From assembly GCA_039889245.1 (NCBI GenBank), contig JAZGVH010000002.1, positions 2,356,001 to 2,420,000 on the forward strand: 64,000 bases of DNA, written 5' to 3'. This DNA is from Dermatophilaceae bacterium Soc4.6 (GTDB taxonomy: Bacteria; Actinomycetota; Actinomycetes; Actinomycetales; Dermatophilaceae). Both the position numbers and the translations under genes were made by a program. Shown here one piece after another: positions 7,987-16,575 of the stretch (positions are counted from its first letter, which is position 1; every line of letters begins with the position of its first letter). Under the pieces are notes generated by a model, which made no database searches, was not told the origin of the DNA, and was given only the letters and a program-made list of their open reading frames with translations.

Positions 7987-8639
7987 ACGGATGGCCTTTC
8001 GGGTGAGGGGGTCTCGCGCAGGGTCAGCCAGGTGCGGTGGGAGACGTCGGCCGCCGCGGCCACGTCGCCGGCCTCGCAGAGGTCGACGAGCCGCGCGTGC
8101 AGCGCGACCGAGTCACGGCCGGCCAGGGAGCCGAAGCGCAGGCGCTCGAGTCGGCGCACCGCAGGCGTCAGCTGCTCGAGGACCCCGGCGACGGCGGTGT
8201 TGCCGGAGACCGTGACCGGGACCGCGTGCAGCTCGTCGTCGGCGGCGAGGGCGGCGTCGACGTCGCCCGCCGCGAGCGCCACCGCGAAGCGGGCGTTGGC
8301 GGCCCGCATCGTCGCGAGGTGCGTGGGGCTGAGCACCGGGACGGCCTCCTCCACCGCCAGCCGGTGCATGGCGGCGACCACCGACTGGGCGTCGTGCACC
8401 TGCCGGGAGTCGATGGGGGCGATGTGGGTCGAGCGGCCCGGTGCGGTCTCGACGAGCCCGCCCGACGCGAGACGCTGCAGGGCCTCGCGCACCGGCGTGC
8501 GACTGACCCCCAGCTGCTCGGCGAGGTCGACGTCGCGCACCGTCGCCCCGGGGGCGAGGGTGCCGTCGACGATGGCGTCACGCAGGCGTACGTAGACGTC
8601 GTCGCGCAGCAGACCACGAGCGAGAGGCGCGAGCATCAT
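7983..8639 (-). CDS. GntR-family regulator, FCD type
   Basis: About 218 residues: an N-terminal winged helix ([19 protein letters not shown], then [26 protein letters not shown]) and an all-helical FCD ligand-binding domain ending near HRTWLTLRE. The reading frame is open from a TTG at 8648, but ATG codons at 8639 and 8636 are better starts. A palindrome (8643-8658) sits directly on the start region, suggesting autorepression. The gene is co-transcribed with acdS, so it probably controls ACC deamination, with ACC or a product as effector (inferred). AcdS genes in other bacteria are often controlled by an Lrp protein; a GntR partner is less common. Confidence 0.85.
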   Translation of the reverse strand: MMLAPLARGLLRDDVYVRLRDAIVDGTLAPGATVRDVDLAEQLGVSRTPVREALQRLASGGLVETAPGRSTHIAPIDSRQVHDAQSVVAAMHRLAVEEAVPVLSPTHLATMRAANARFAVALAAGDVDAALAADDELHAVPVTVSGNTAVAGVLEQLTPAVRRLERLRFGSLAGRDSVALHARLVDLCEAGDVAAAADVSHRTWLTLRETPSPERPSV

Positions 8640-8642
8640 GGC

Positions 8643-8658
8643 ATGCAATATATCGCAT
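8643..8658. promoter_or_regulatory. candidate GntR operator
   Basis: ATGCAATATATCGCAT: arms ATGC/GCAT around an AT-rich centre, symmetric except for one pair. It is strikingly AT-rich for this genome and sits just upstream of the GntR start, where a bound FCD-type dimer would block transcription of GntR-acdS. Confidence 0.6.
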
Positions 8659-8693
8659 ACCAGAGGTCGGAGCGGCCGCCCGAGGGGGACGGC

Positions 8694-9056
8694 TCAGGGT
8701 CGGTCGGACTCCTGCTGCTCGAGAGTGGTCACCAGCGCGTTGCGGTCCTCGAACCACGCGCCTGTGGGGGCACTGACGAGCTGGGTGAGCACGGCGGGCG
8801 CCAGGTGAGCGGCGATGGCGAGGTAGATCAGCTTGTCGCGGTCGGCCGGGAACCACCGCGAGGGCAGCGTGCCGACGTGGAGGCCGCGCCCGGCGCCGGC
8901 CCCCCGCCAGACCCGGGACGAGCCCGCGGACGGACGCCGACGATCGGCGTCCTGCCGAACGTGCTCGTCGGCGGTGGACACCCCGGTCGTCGGGGCGGGA
9001 CCAGCCGCTCGGGGTGCGCGGGTCGACTCGGGTGACTCGGGTGGGGTGGGCGTCAT
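8694..9056 (-). CDS. hypothetical protein, 120 residues
   Basis: No family recognised. The ATG at 9056 follows GGAG six bases upstream, which supports translation. The first 50 residues are rich in Pro, Arg, Ser and Ala and probably disordered; the rest (PSRWFPADRDKLIYLAIAAHLAPAVLTQLVSAP) has a short hydrophobic helix and an acidic tail. It lies on the same strand as GntR-acdS and divergent from the E1 gene. Conservation would decide whether it is real. Confidence 0.45.
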   Translation of the reverse strand: MTPTPPESPESTRAPRAAGPAPTTGVSTADEHVRQDADRRRPSAGSSRVWRGAGAGRGLHVGTLPSRWFPADRDKLIYLAIAAHLAPAVLTQLVSAPTGAWFEDRNALVTTLEQQESDRP

Positions 9057-9288
9057 CGCATCTCCTGCGTCGCGCGGCCAGGGTCTCCGGCCCGTCGGAC
9101 AAAACTACCTAATCACGTGAAGTCGGTCAGCAACAGGGACGCCGAGGTCACGAAACGAGGTCGGGACCCTCCTCCCCCCGGTCGCCCGTCCCACACCCCC
9201 GTTGCCCCACCGCACCGCCGGTGACATCGTGGCGGCAGGCCACCGCCGACGCCCTCACCCCCGACTCCCCACCCCCGCAGGAGCCCTC
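9057..9288. other. divergent promoter region of the E1 gene
   Basis: The 232-base gap between the hypothetical gene (minus) and the E1 gene (plus) holds the core TCACGTGA at 9113-9120 inside AATCACGTGAAG, which matches one side of the CTTCACGTGAAG repeats but not the other, next to an AT-rich run (AAAACTACCTAA). No clear -35/-10 pair could be assigned for either direction. Confidence 0.35.
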
Positions 9289-11634
9289 GTGACCAGCACC
9301 GTCCCCCACCCGACCGCCCTCTCACCGGATGCCGCCCTGCGCGCGGTCGAGCAGCGGGTGCTGTGGCTGGCCTCGGCGATCGTCGACCACGCCAACCGGG
9401 TGCGGCCCAACCCCAGCGGGCTCAAGGTCGGTGGCCACCAGGCGTCGAGCGCGTCGATCACGACGATCATGACCGCGCTGTGGATGGAGACCCTGCGGCC
9501 CGAGGACCGTGTCGCGGTCAAGCCGCACGCCTCGCCGGTGCTGCACGCCCTGGAGTACCTGCTGGGCCAGCTGCCGGCGGCGTACCTCACGACGCTGCGC
9601 GAGTTCGGCGGGCTGCAGTCCTACCCGTCGCGGCTCAAGGACCCCGTGCCGGCGGACTACTCGACCGGGTCGGTCGGCATCGGGGCGACCGCACCGGTCT
9701 GGGGGGCCATCGCCCGCCGCTACGTCGACACCCACTTCGCCACGCACGCGCAGGTGCGCGCCGGCCGCCAGTGGTCGCTCGTCGGTGACGCCGAGCTCGA
9801 CGAGGGCGCGGTGTGGGAGGCCGTGGTCGACCCCATGGTCGCCGAGCTCGGTGAGGTCGTGTGGGTCGTCGACCTCAACCGGCAGTCGCTCGACCGGGTC
9901 GTGCCGACGATGGGCGGGCGGCGGCTCGAGGGCATGTTCGCCGCGGCGGGCTGGCAGGTGCTGACCGTGAAGTACGGCGCGCTGCTGGAGGAGCTCTTCA
10001 CCCGCGCCGGTGGGCCGGCGCTGCGGGCCCGGATCGACGAGATGACCAACCCGGAGTACCAGCGGATGCTGCGCCGCACCGCCTCGGAGCTGCGCGAGCA
10101 CCTGCCCGGCGAGGGCGCGGGCGCCGCCGACGTCTCCGCACTCATCGAGTCAGTCGCCGACGACGACCTCGTCGCCGCCGTGCGGAATCTCGGCGGGCAC
10201 GACCTGCAGGCGCTGCGCACGGCCTTCGCCGCGATCGACGACACCCGACCGACCGTCGTGCTCGCCTACACCCTCAAGGGCTACGGGCTCGCGACCGAGG
10301 GCCACCCACAGAACCACTCGGCCCTGCTCAGCCCGGAGCAGCTGCACGAGCTCGCGGCCCGGGTCGGGGTCGACCCGGACGACCCGTGGGCCCGCTTCGA
10401 CGCCGACAGCGAGCCCGGGCGTCTGCTCGGTGCGGCAGCCGCCCGGCTCGTGCGGGCTCTCCATACGGAAGACGCGGTCGCGTCGGTGCCCACCGACCTG
10501 GGCCGCACCCCATCGGGCACCGCGACCACCCAGGCGGCGCTCGGGCGCACCCTGCTCGACCTCAACCGGGCCGCGCCCGCGGTCGGCGCGCGCGTGGTGA
10601 CGGTCAGCCCGGACGTCAGCTCGTCGACCAACCTCGGCGGCTGGGTCAACAAGGTCGGCGTGTGGTCGGCGCAGGATCGACGCAACTGGTTCTCCGACGA
10701 CCGCGAGACGATCCTGCACTGGCGCGAGCAGACCGGCGGCCGGCACATCGAGCTGGGGATCGCCGAGGTCAACCTCGTCGGCCTGATGGGTGAGCTCGGC
10801 GCGACCTGGAGCCGGTGGGCCCAGCCGCTGCTGCCGATCGGCGTGATGTACGACCCCTTCGTGTCGCGTGCGCTCGAGCCCTGGTCCTACGGCGTGTACG
10901 CGGGTGGGCAGTCGATCCTCGTCGGCACACCGTCGGGGGTGACGCTGGCGCCGGAAGGTGGTGCGCACCAGTCCATCACGACGCCGTCGATCGGGCTGGA
11001 GCAGCCGGGGGTCGTGACCTACGAGCCGGCGTTCGCCCTCGACACCGAGTGGTGCCTGCTCGCCTCGATGGGCCGGCTCGGGCGCGCGGACGGGTGCTCG
11101 GCCTACCTGCGGCTGTCGACGCGGTCGGTCGACCAGTCGCTGGCTGCCGTGCCCACCGACGTCGCCGCGCGCGACCGGCGGCGCCGACAGGTCGTGGGCG
11201 GGGCCTACGCGCTGCGTCGGGTGACGACGCCAGCGGTCACGCTGGTGACCATGGGGGCGATGGTCACCGAGGCGCTCGAGGCGGCCGATCGTCTTGCCGC
11301 ACAGGGTTTCCCCGCCGATGTCGTGTGCGTGACCAGCCCCGGTCTGCTCTTCCGGGCGATCCAGGCGCGGCGCGGCCTCGACGACGTCGCCGTCCCGCCG
11401 CTCGAGCCGGGACTGCTCGACGCCGTCTTCCCCGCCGACCGGTCGGCGCCGATGGTCACCGTGCTCGACGGCCACCCGCACACCCTCGCCTTCCTCGCCG
11501 GACTGCACCGGGTGCGCGCCGCGCACCTCGGCGTCACCCGCTTCGGGCAGTCGGGCGACCTCGCCTCCGTCTACCGCCACCACGGCATCGACACCGACGC
11601 GATCGTCGGGGCCGCGCTCGACCTCGTCGACTGA
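9289..11634 (+). CDS. transketolase-like homodimeric 2-oxoacid dehydrogenase E1 (AceE/MdeB type)
   Basis: The 781-residue protein is built like the homodimeric E1 of pyruvate dehydrogenase: an N-terminal thiamine-diphosphate domain with RPNPSGLKVGGHQAS and the cofactor motif GDAELDEG (166-173) followed by DLNRQS (N197), then a pyrimidine-binding domain with HIELGIAEVNLVGLMGELG and a C-terminal transketolase domain. It is about 100 residues shorter than AceE. The GTG at 9289 follows GCAGGAG. Relatives such as MdeB act on 2-oxobutyrate, the ACC deaminase product, and acdS lies in the neighbouring divergent unit. No E2 or E3 gene is nearby, so it would borrow those. The substrate is an inference. 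Confidence 0.8.
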   Translation: MTSTVPHPTALSPDAALRAVEQRVLWLASAIVDHANRVRPNPSGLKVGGHQASSASITTIMTALWMETLRPEDRVAVKPHASPVLHALEYLLGQLPAAYLTTLREFGGLQSYPSRLKDPVPADYSTGSVGIGATAPVWGAIARRYVDTHFATHAQVRAGRQWSLVGDAELDEGAVWEAVVDPMVAELGEVVWVVDLNRQSLDRVVPTMGGRRLEGMFAAAGWQVLTVKYGALLEELFTRAGGPALRARIDEMTNPEYQRMLRRTASELREHLPGEGAGAADVSALIESVADDDLVAAVRNLGGHDLQALRTAFAAIDDTRPTVVLAYTLKGYGLATEGHPQNHSALLSPEQLHELAARVGVDPDDPWARFDADSEPGRLLGAAAARLVRALHTEDAVASVPTDLGRTPSGTATTQAALGRTLLDLNRAAPAVGARVVTVSPDVSSSTNLGGWVNKVGVWSAQDRRNWFSDDRETILHWREQTGGRHIELGIAEVNLVGLMGELGATWSRWAQPLLPIGVMYDPFVSRALEPWSYGVYAGGQSILVGTPSGVTLAPEGGAHQSITTPSIGLEQPGVVTYEPAFALDTEWCLLASMGRLGRADGCSAYLRLSTRSVDQSLAAVPTDVAARDRRRRQVVGGAYALRRVTTPAVTLVTMGAMVTEALEAADRLAAQGFPADVVCVTSPGLLFRAIQARRGLDDVAVPPLEPGLLDAVFPADRSAPMVTVLDGHPHTLAFLAGLHRVRAAHLGVTRFGQSGDLASVYRHHGIDTDAIVGAALDLVD

Positions 11635-11686
11635 CCCGGGCGGGAGTGCGCCCTCTGGGGTGCTGCTGGGTGCTGGCGCCGAGGTC

Positions 11687-11714
11687 GACTCGGTAGGGGT
11701 ACCCCTGCTGAGTC
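11687..11714. terminator. palindromic hairpin between convergent genes
   Basis: GACTC, GGT, then the perfect palindrome AGGGGTACCCCT (11695-11706), GCT, GAGTC. It lies in the 110-base gap between the E1 and DinB-like stops and could terminate both. There is no T-tract. Confidence 0.5.
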
Positions 11715-11744
11715 AACCCCACCCGACGGTCGGGGTACGGGGCC

Positions 11745-12320
11745 TCAGGCGAAGGTCCAGTGGCCGCTGACCGGACGCCACTCCTGCGGCGGGTCCTCGC
11801 CCACCCGGCCGTCGACGGCCTCGCGCAGCAGGTCGGCGTGGCCCGTGTGACGGCCGTACTCCTCCACGGTGTCGAGCAGCAGCCGGCGCAGGTTGGCGTG
11901 GTGACCCGCCTCGTCGTGCGCCTCGACCGGCGCGTCGAGACCTCCCGCGGCCAGGGCGGTGTCGATCCGGGACCGGGCGGCCGCGACGGCCTCGTCGTAG
12001 AGCGCGTAGAGGACCGGGCCGGTGTCGCCGGCGGCCGACGTGAGATCCCAGTCGGGGTCGTCGTCCCACGGCGCCGACGCCCAGGGCTCCCCGATCGGCG
12101 ACCCGTCGAGCCGGGAGGTCGTGTGCATGGTCTCGACGAGCGCGAGGTGCTTGAGCAGCCCCCCGAGGGTGAGGCTCGAGACGCCGGCGCGGAAGCCCAG
12201 CCCGTCGGCGTCGAGGTCGTCGACCTTGTAGCGGAAGGTCGACCGCAGGCGCTCGAGGGCGCCGAGCAGCGCCTGGGGCTCGGTGCCGGCGAGGGGCGGC
12301 TCCCACGGGGCGGTGGTCAT
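11745..12320 (-). CDS. DinB / DUF664 family protein
   Basis: The 191-residue protein looks like a DinB-superfamily four-helix bundle: LERLRSTFRYKVDDLDADGLGFRAGVSSLT, then SLTLGGLLKHLALVE with a metal-site histidine, and LDTVEEYGRHTGHADLLREAVDG with further histidines. Actinobacterial members are often predicted thiol (mycothiol)-dependent enzymes. The ATG at 12320 is where the family begins; upstream residues in the same frame look non-coding. Convergent with the E1 gene and divergent from nei. The precise reaction is unknown. Confidence 0.8.
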   Translation of the reverse strand: MTTAPWEPPLAGTEPQALLGALERLRSTFRYKVDDLDADGLGFRAGVSSLTLGGLLKHLALVETMHTTSRLDGSPIGEPWASAPWDDDPDWDLTSAAGDTGPVLYALYDEAVAAARSRIDTALAAGGLDAPVEAHDEAGHHANLRRLLLDTVEEYGRHTGHADLLREAVDGRVGEDPPQEWRPVSGHWTFA

Positions 12321-12401
12321 GACCCCATCGTAGGGAGGGGGTGCCACGGGCTCGAGTGCCCGAGGACTGCGATCACGCCGCAACCGGGATAGCGTCGCCC
12401 T

Positions 12402-12437
12402 GTGACCAGCTCTCCGCCTGGGCCGGGCCGTGCCTGA
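12402..12437 (+). CDS. possible leaderless 11-codon leader peptide overlapping the nei start
   Basis: TAGCGT at 12390-12395 followed six bases later by GTG matches the leaderless pattern seen at many genes in this window. The frame encodes 11 residues (MTSSPPGPGRA) and its TGA (12435-12437) lies just inside nei, whose GTG is at 12430. If transcription starts at 12402, ribosomes finishing this peptide could restart at nei. It rests on spacing alone. Confidence 0.35.
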   Translation: MTSSPPGPGRA

Positions 12438-13266
12438 GGGCCACACCGTTCACCGCCTGGCTCGATCGGTCACCCGCCGCTTCGGCGGTCACGAGGTCTC
12501 GTCGAGCAGCCCCCAGGGCCGGTTCGCGGCTGGCGCCGAGCGCCTGGACGGGCTCGTCCTGCGCCGGGGGGAGGCCTGGGGCAAGCACCTGCTCGTCCGC
12601 TTCGACGACCTCGACGAGCGGGTGCACGTCCACCTCGGGCTCTACGGCAAGATGGGCTACCGCAACCTCGAGCCCGACGGGCCGGTGCCGCCACCGGTCG
12701 GCCAGGTGCGCTGGCGCCTGGTGAGCGACACGAGCCTCGCCGACCTGCGCGGACCGACGGCCTGCGAGCTGCTGGCACCCGAGGCGGTCGACGCGCTGCT
12801 CGACCGGCTCGGACCCGATCCCCTGCGCGCCGACGCCGACCCGGACCGGGCGTGGCAGCGCATCCGCCGCTCGCGCTCGGCCGTCGCGACCCTGCTCATG
12901 GACCAGTCGGTCGTCGCCGGCATCGGCAACGTCTACCGCGCGGAGATCCTCTTCCGGCACGGAGTCGACCCCGCCCTTCCGGGCAAGGCGCTCGGCGAGG
13001 GAACCTGGCGGGCGATGTGGGACGACCTCGTCGCCCTCATGGCGGTCGGGGTCCGGCGCGGCCGCATCGAGACCCTGCGCGACGAGGACCGCCCGAGCGG
13101 TCAGTCCCGACCCGCTTCCGACGAGCGCCGCCGTGACAGCCGCTACTACGTCTACCGCCGCGTCGGCCTGGGCTGCCGGCTCTGCGGCACGACGGTGCGC
13201 ACCCGCGTCCTCACCGGGCGCAACCTGTTCTGGTGCCCGGGGTGCCAGCCCGTCACCCCCTCGTGA
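12430..13266 (+). CDS. nei: Fpg/Nei-family DNA glycosylase (endonuclease VIII-like)
   Basis: A base-excision repair glycosylase/AP lyase for oxidised bases. The 278-residue protein starts MPEGHTVHRL, the Nei version of the catalytic N-terminus (Pro2, Glu3 after Met). It has the helix-two-turn-helix MDQSVVAGIGNVYRAEILF and a C-terminal zinc finger with four cysteines (GCRLCGTTVRT and FWCPGC). MPEGHT matches the mycobacterial Nei1 type rather than Fpg (MPELPE). GTG at 12430 is forced by the catalytic proline. Upstream lies a possible leaderless leader peptide. Confidence 0.92.
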   Translation: MPEGHTVHRLARSVTRRFGGHEVSSSSPQGRFAAGAERLDGLVLRRGEAWGKHLLVRFDDLDERVHVHLGLYGKMGYRNLEPDGPVPPPVGQVRWRLVSDTSLADLRGPTACELLAPEAVDALLDRLGPDPLRADADPDRAWQRIRRSRSAVATLLMDQSVVAGIGNVYRAEILFRHGVDPALPGKALGEGTWRAMWDDLVALMAVGVRRGRIETLRDEDRPSGQSRPASDERRRDSRYYVYRRVGLGCRLCGTTVRTRVLTGRNLFWCPGCQPVTPS

Positions 13267-13294
13267 GCAGGTAGACGGCGCCCGGGCGATCAGC

Positions 13295-15118
13295 TCAGAC
13301 GTCGGCGTCGTCGACGCTGCTCGCGCCGCGGGGGGAGTCTGAGCGGGGGCCGACCGGGCCGGTCCCCGCGGTCAGCCGACGCGTACCCGCCGCCGTGACC
13401 CAGCTCGTCGCGTAGACCGGCAGCACCCCGGGCACCACCCGCGGGTCAGGCTGCGCCGTGGTCGGCACGGCGGTGAGGTGGAAGTCGGCCTGCACCCTCT
13501 CGGGCGTGACGTCGACGACGACGTAGCCGTGACCGACCCCGTCGAGGTACTTGATCCACGGGTTGCGCTGGCGCACAGCGGCCGTCGCCCCGCCCACGGC
13601 AGCGACCACCGTCTCCGGAGGTGCTCCCGTCAGCGCGCTCGAGAAGCCCTCGTAGAAGCCGTCGCTCGTCACCGACGGGCAGACCAGCTCGACCCCACCG
13701 GGCGTGTACGACGCGCCACCATCACGCACCGACGGCAGCTCCATGGCCCACGACGAGTGGATGTCACCGGTGAGCACCACCGTGTCGCCCGCGGCCACGG
13801 GTAGCGCGGACAGGTGGGCGAGCAGGTCGGTCTGGTCGGCCTGGTAGCCGTCCCACTGGTCGGAGTTGACGAGGGCGTCGACCCCGCTGATGCCGAGCGA
13901 CGCCCCGGGGAAGTGCACGGGCGTGATGACGACCTGGTTGCCCACGAGGTGCCACGAGCGGGCCCCGTCGGCGACGCCGTCCTTGAGCCACGACAGCTGC
14001 TCGGGCTCGGGCAGGTGGCGGCTCGGGTCGGCGAGCTGCGCGTCGACGGCCGGGACACCCTCGGGGATGAAGCCGCCCCCGGTCCTGGTGAACGGCGCGA
14101 CGTCGATCTGCTGGCTGCGGTTCTGCCTGGTCTCGAGCACCGAGAGGTCCGCGAGGTCGCCGTACGTGAATCGCTTGAAGAACCGCGTGCCCTGGTGGGG
14201 CACCGACCGCTGGTCGGGCAGGCGGAAGGGCATCCACTCGAGGTAGGCCTCGTAGGCCTCCCGCCGGCGCTGCAGGAAGCGGCCCTCCACCCCACCCGTG
14301 TGGTTCTCGGCGCCGCGGTCCCAGGCGTTGTTGGCCACCTCGTGGTCGTCGAAGATCGTCACCCAGGGGAAGCGGCGGTGTGCGGCCTGCAGGTCGGGGT
14401 CGGCCTTGTGCAGCGCGTGCCGCAGGCGGTAGCCCCGCAGGTCGATGGTCTCCGTTGCCGGCTGCGCGTCGCGCACCCCGATGAGGGCGTCGGGGCCGTA
14501 GCGGTCGTCGCCGTTGCCGTACTCGTAGATGTAGTCGCCGACGTGCAGCACCATGTCGAGGTCGGTGCGCTGGGCGATGGCCCGGTAGGCGGCGAAGTAG
14601 CCCCCGGTGTAGTTGCTGCAGGACACGAGGGCGAGCCGAAGGGCGTGCGTGACGCCGGCCTCGTCCGGAGCCGTCGACGTGCGACCGGTCGCGCTGTTCT
14701 GCCCGAGGGCGCTGAAGCGGTACCAGTAGCGCGTGTAGGTCGCGAGCCCCGTGACGTCGACCTTGACCGTGTGGTCGCTGGCGGCGCTCGTGCGCACGAG
14801 TCCGCGCCGCACGACGTGCTGGAAGAGGCGGTCGGTGGCGACCTCCCAGGTGACGCTCACCGGTCGGCCCAGCCCGCTGCCGGGCGTCGCGACCGGACGA
14901 CCCGGCACGGTCGGCGGGGTGGCGCGGGTCCAGATGACCACCGCGTCGGCGGTCGGGTCACCGCTCGCCACCCCGTAGCCGAAGATGCCGTCGGAGGCCG
15001 GGGCGCTGGCCACGGCCTCGTCGAAGGGGCGCAGGGTGCTCGCGGCGACAGCGGCGGCACCGGCAGCGGCGCCCCGCAGCACCGATCGGCGGGACAGGGC
15101 GTTCGAGGGAGGGGTCAC
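13295..15118 (-). CDS. PhoD-type alkaline phosphatase / phosphodiesterase, Tat-exported
   Basis: A secreted metal-dependent phosphatase that releases phosphate from phosphodiesters or monoesters outside the cell. The 607-residue protein has a twin-arginine signal (SRRSVLRG at 9-16 and an Ala-rich stretch), an N-terminal fibronectin-like PhoD_N domain (GVASGDPTADAVVIWTR) and the catalytic domain with LVSCSNYTGGYF, HVGDYIYEYG, TIFDDHEVANN and VVLTGDIHSSW. The GTG at 15118 gives a Tat signal of normal length; the frame is open to 15184. It is convergent with nei and divergent from ald. No PHO-box was recognised. Confidence 0.9.
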   Translation of the reverse strand: MTPPSNALSRRSVLRGAAAGAAAVAASTLRPFDEAVASAPASDGIFGYGVASGDPTADAVVIWTRATPPTVPGRPVATPGSGLGRPVSVTWEVATDRLFQHVVRRGLVRTSAASDHTVKVDVTGLATYTRYWYRFSALGQNSATGRTSTAPDEAGVTHALRLALVSCSNYTGGYFAAYRAIAQRTDLDMVLHVGDYIYEYGNGDDRYGPDALIGVRDAQPATETIDLRGYRLRHALHKADPDLQAAHRRFPWVTIFDDHEVANNAWDRGAENHTGGVEGRFLQRRREAYEAYLEWMPFRLPDQRSVPHQGTRFFKRFTYGDLADLSVLETRQNRSQQIDVAPFTRTGGGFIPEGVPAVDAQLADPSRHLPEPEQLSWLKDGVADGARSWHLVGNQVVITPVHFPGASLGISGVDALVNSDQWDGYQADQTDLLAHLSALPVAAGDTVVLTGDIHSSWAMELPSVRDGGASYTPGGVELVCPSVTSDGFYEGFSSALTGAPPETVVAAVGGATAAVRQRNPWIKYLDGVGHGYVVVDVTPERVQADFHLTAVPTTAQPDPRVVPGVLPVYATSWVTAAGTRRLTAGTGPVGPRSDSPRGASSVDDADV

Positions 15119-15196
15119 GAGCAGTGATCCTGCCCCAGCGAGACCGTCCGACGGGTGAACACCGGGCAGGCACGGGGTGAACATCGGGGAGGTCTT

Positions 15197-15232
15197 CGGG
15201 CACTGCGCCCCGCTCTCCCGAGACAGTGCCCG
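15197..15232. promoter_or_regulatory. inverted repeat upstream of ald (9-base arms)
   Basis: CGGGCACTG (15197-15205) and CAGTGCCCG (15224-15232) are perfectly complementary and separated by 18 bases, in the divergent region between the PhoD and ald genes. It could be an operator pair or a hairpin. Confidence 0.5.
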
Positions 15233-15235
15233 TTA

Positions 15236-15251
15236 GCCTGCACGTGCAGGC
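15236..15251. promoter_or_regulatory. 16-base perfect palindrome upstream of ald
   Basis: GCCTGCACGTGCAGGC ends 33 bases before the ald ATG and three bases after the other inverted repeat. Alanine dehydrogenase genes in actinobacteria are often controlled by an Lrp-type AldR; whether this is its site cannot be told from sequence. Confidence 0.5.
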
Positions 15252-15284
15252 CCGGACCGGGCTGCCCGGAGTCGAGGAGGACCC

Positions 15285-16400
15285 ATGCGCGTCGGTGTGC
15301 CGAAGGAAGTCAAGAACCGCGAGTACCGGGTGGCGCTCACGCCCGTCGGCGCGCACGAGCTCACCGCGCACAACCACGAGGTGCTCGTCGAGCGCGGCGC
15401 CGGGCTCGGCTCGCAGATCCCCGACGAGGAGTACGAAGCCGCGGGCGCGCGGATCGTCGACACCGCCGACGACGTGTGGGGTGAGGCCGACCTCGTCCTG
15501 AAGGTCAAGGAGCCGGTCGAGGAGGAGTACCACCGCATGCGTGAGGGGCTCACCCTCTTCACCTACCTGCACCTCGCCGCCGACAAGCGGCTCACCGACG
15601 AGCTCCTGAAGCGCAAGATCACGGCCATCGCCTACGAGACCGTGCAGCTGCCGTCCGGCGCGCTGCCCCTGCTCTACCCGATGTCGGAGGTCGCCGGCTG
15701 CCTGGCCCCGCAGGTCGGTGCCTACTCGCTGATGCGCGGTCAGGGTGGTCGCGGGGTGCTCATGGGCGGCGTCGGTGGCGTCGCCAACGCCAAGGTGGTC
15801 ATCCTCGGCGCGGGGGTGTCGGGGCAGAACGCCGCCAACATCGCGGTCGGCATGGGCGCCGACGTGACCCTGCTCGACACCGACCTCGACAAGCTGCGAA
15901 TGTCGTTCTGGCGCTATGGAAACCGCGTGCACGGCCTGGCGTCGTCGCAGCTGGCCGTGCGCCAGCAGGTGATGGAGGCCGACCTGGTCATCGGCGCCGT
16001 CCTCATCGCCGGGGCCGCAGCACCCAAGCTGGTCAGCAACGAGCTCGTCTCCCAGATGAAGGAGGGCTCGGTGCTCGTCGACATCGCCGTCGACCAGGGC
16101 GGCTGCTTCGAGGACACCCACGCCACCACGCACGACGACCCGACCTACCGGGTGCACGGCTCGACGTTCTACTGCGTCGCCAACATGCCTGGTGCCGTGC
16201 CCAACACCTCGACCTACGCCCTGACCAACGCCACCCTGCCGTATGCCGTGACCCTCGCCGACCGCGGTTGGCAGGCCGCGGCCCGCATCAGCCGGCCGCT
16301 CTCCCTCGGGCTCAACACCCACGCCGGCCACCTGACCAACGGGCCGGTGGGTGACGCGACCGGGATCTCGGCGGTGCCGGTGGAGGACGTGCTCGGCTGA
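15285..16400 (+). CDS. ald: alanine dehydrogenase
   Basis: Ald catalyses reversible NAD-dependent deamination of L-alanine to pyruvate and ammonia. The 371-residue protein is standard length and starts [18 protein letters not shown]. Catalytic K75 (VLKVKEP) and H96 (TYLHLAADK) are exactly at the positions known from the mycobacterial enzyme. The NAD motif is [18 protein letters not shown], and the C-terminal half carries [26 protein letters not shown] precedes the ATG. Two inverted repeats upstream suggest regulated expression. It could supply pyruvate or ammonia under low oxygen or on alanine. Confidence 0.96.
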   Translation: MRVGVPKEVKNREYRVALTPVGAHELTAHNHEVLVERGAGLGSQIPDEEYEAAGARIVDTADDVWGEADLVLKVKEPVEEEYHRMREGLTLFTYLHLAADKRLTDELLKRKITAIAYETVQLPSGALPLLYPMSEVAGCLAPQVGAYSLMRGQGGRGVLMGGVGGVANAKVVILGAGVSGQNAANIAVGMGADVTLLDTDLDKLRMSFWRYGNRVHGLASSQLAVRQQVMEADLVIGAVLIAGAAAPKLVSNELVSQMKEGSVLVDIAVDQGGCFEDTHATTHDDPTYRVHGSTFYCVANMPGAVPNTSTYALTNATLPYAVTLADRGWQAAARISRPLSLGLNTHAGHLTNGPVGDATGISAVPVEDVLG

Positions 16401-16575
16401 GTGCGCGCACGTCCGCGGGACCTGAGTCGGACGGCCCCGCCACCTCCACGACCTTCTCGTCGGTCAGTGGGCAGAATCCGGCACGGCTGATCCCTCAGGT
16501 GCGGCCTCGACCGCCGATGTGAGGAGGATACATTCCTTTCCCGACCGGATCACGCCGCACCACAGGAGGCCCTCG

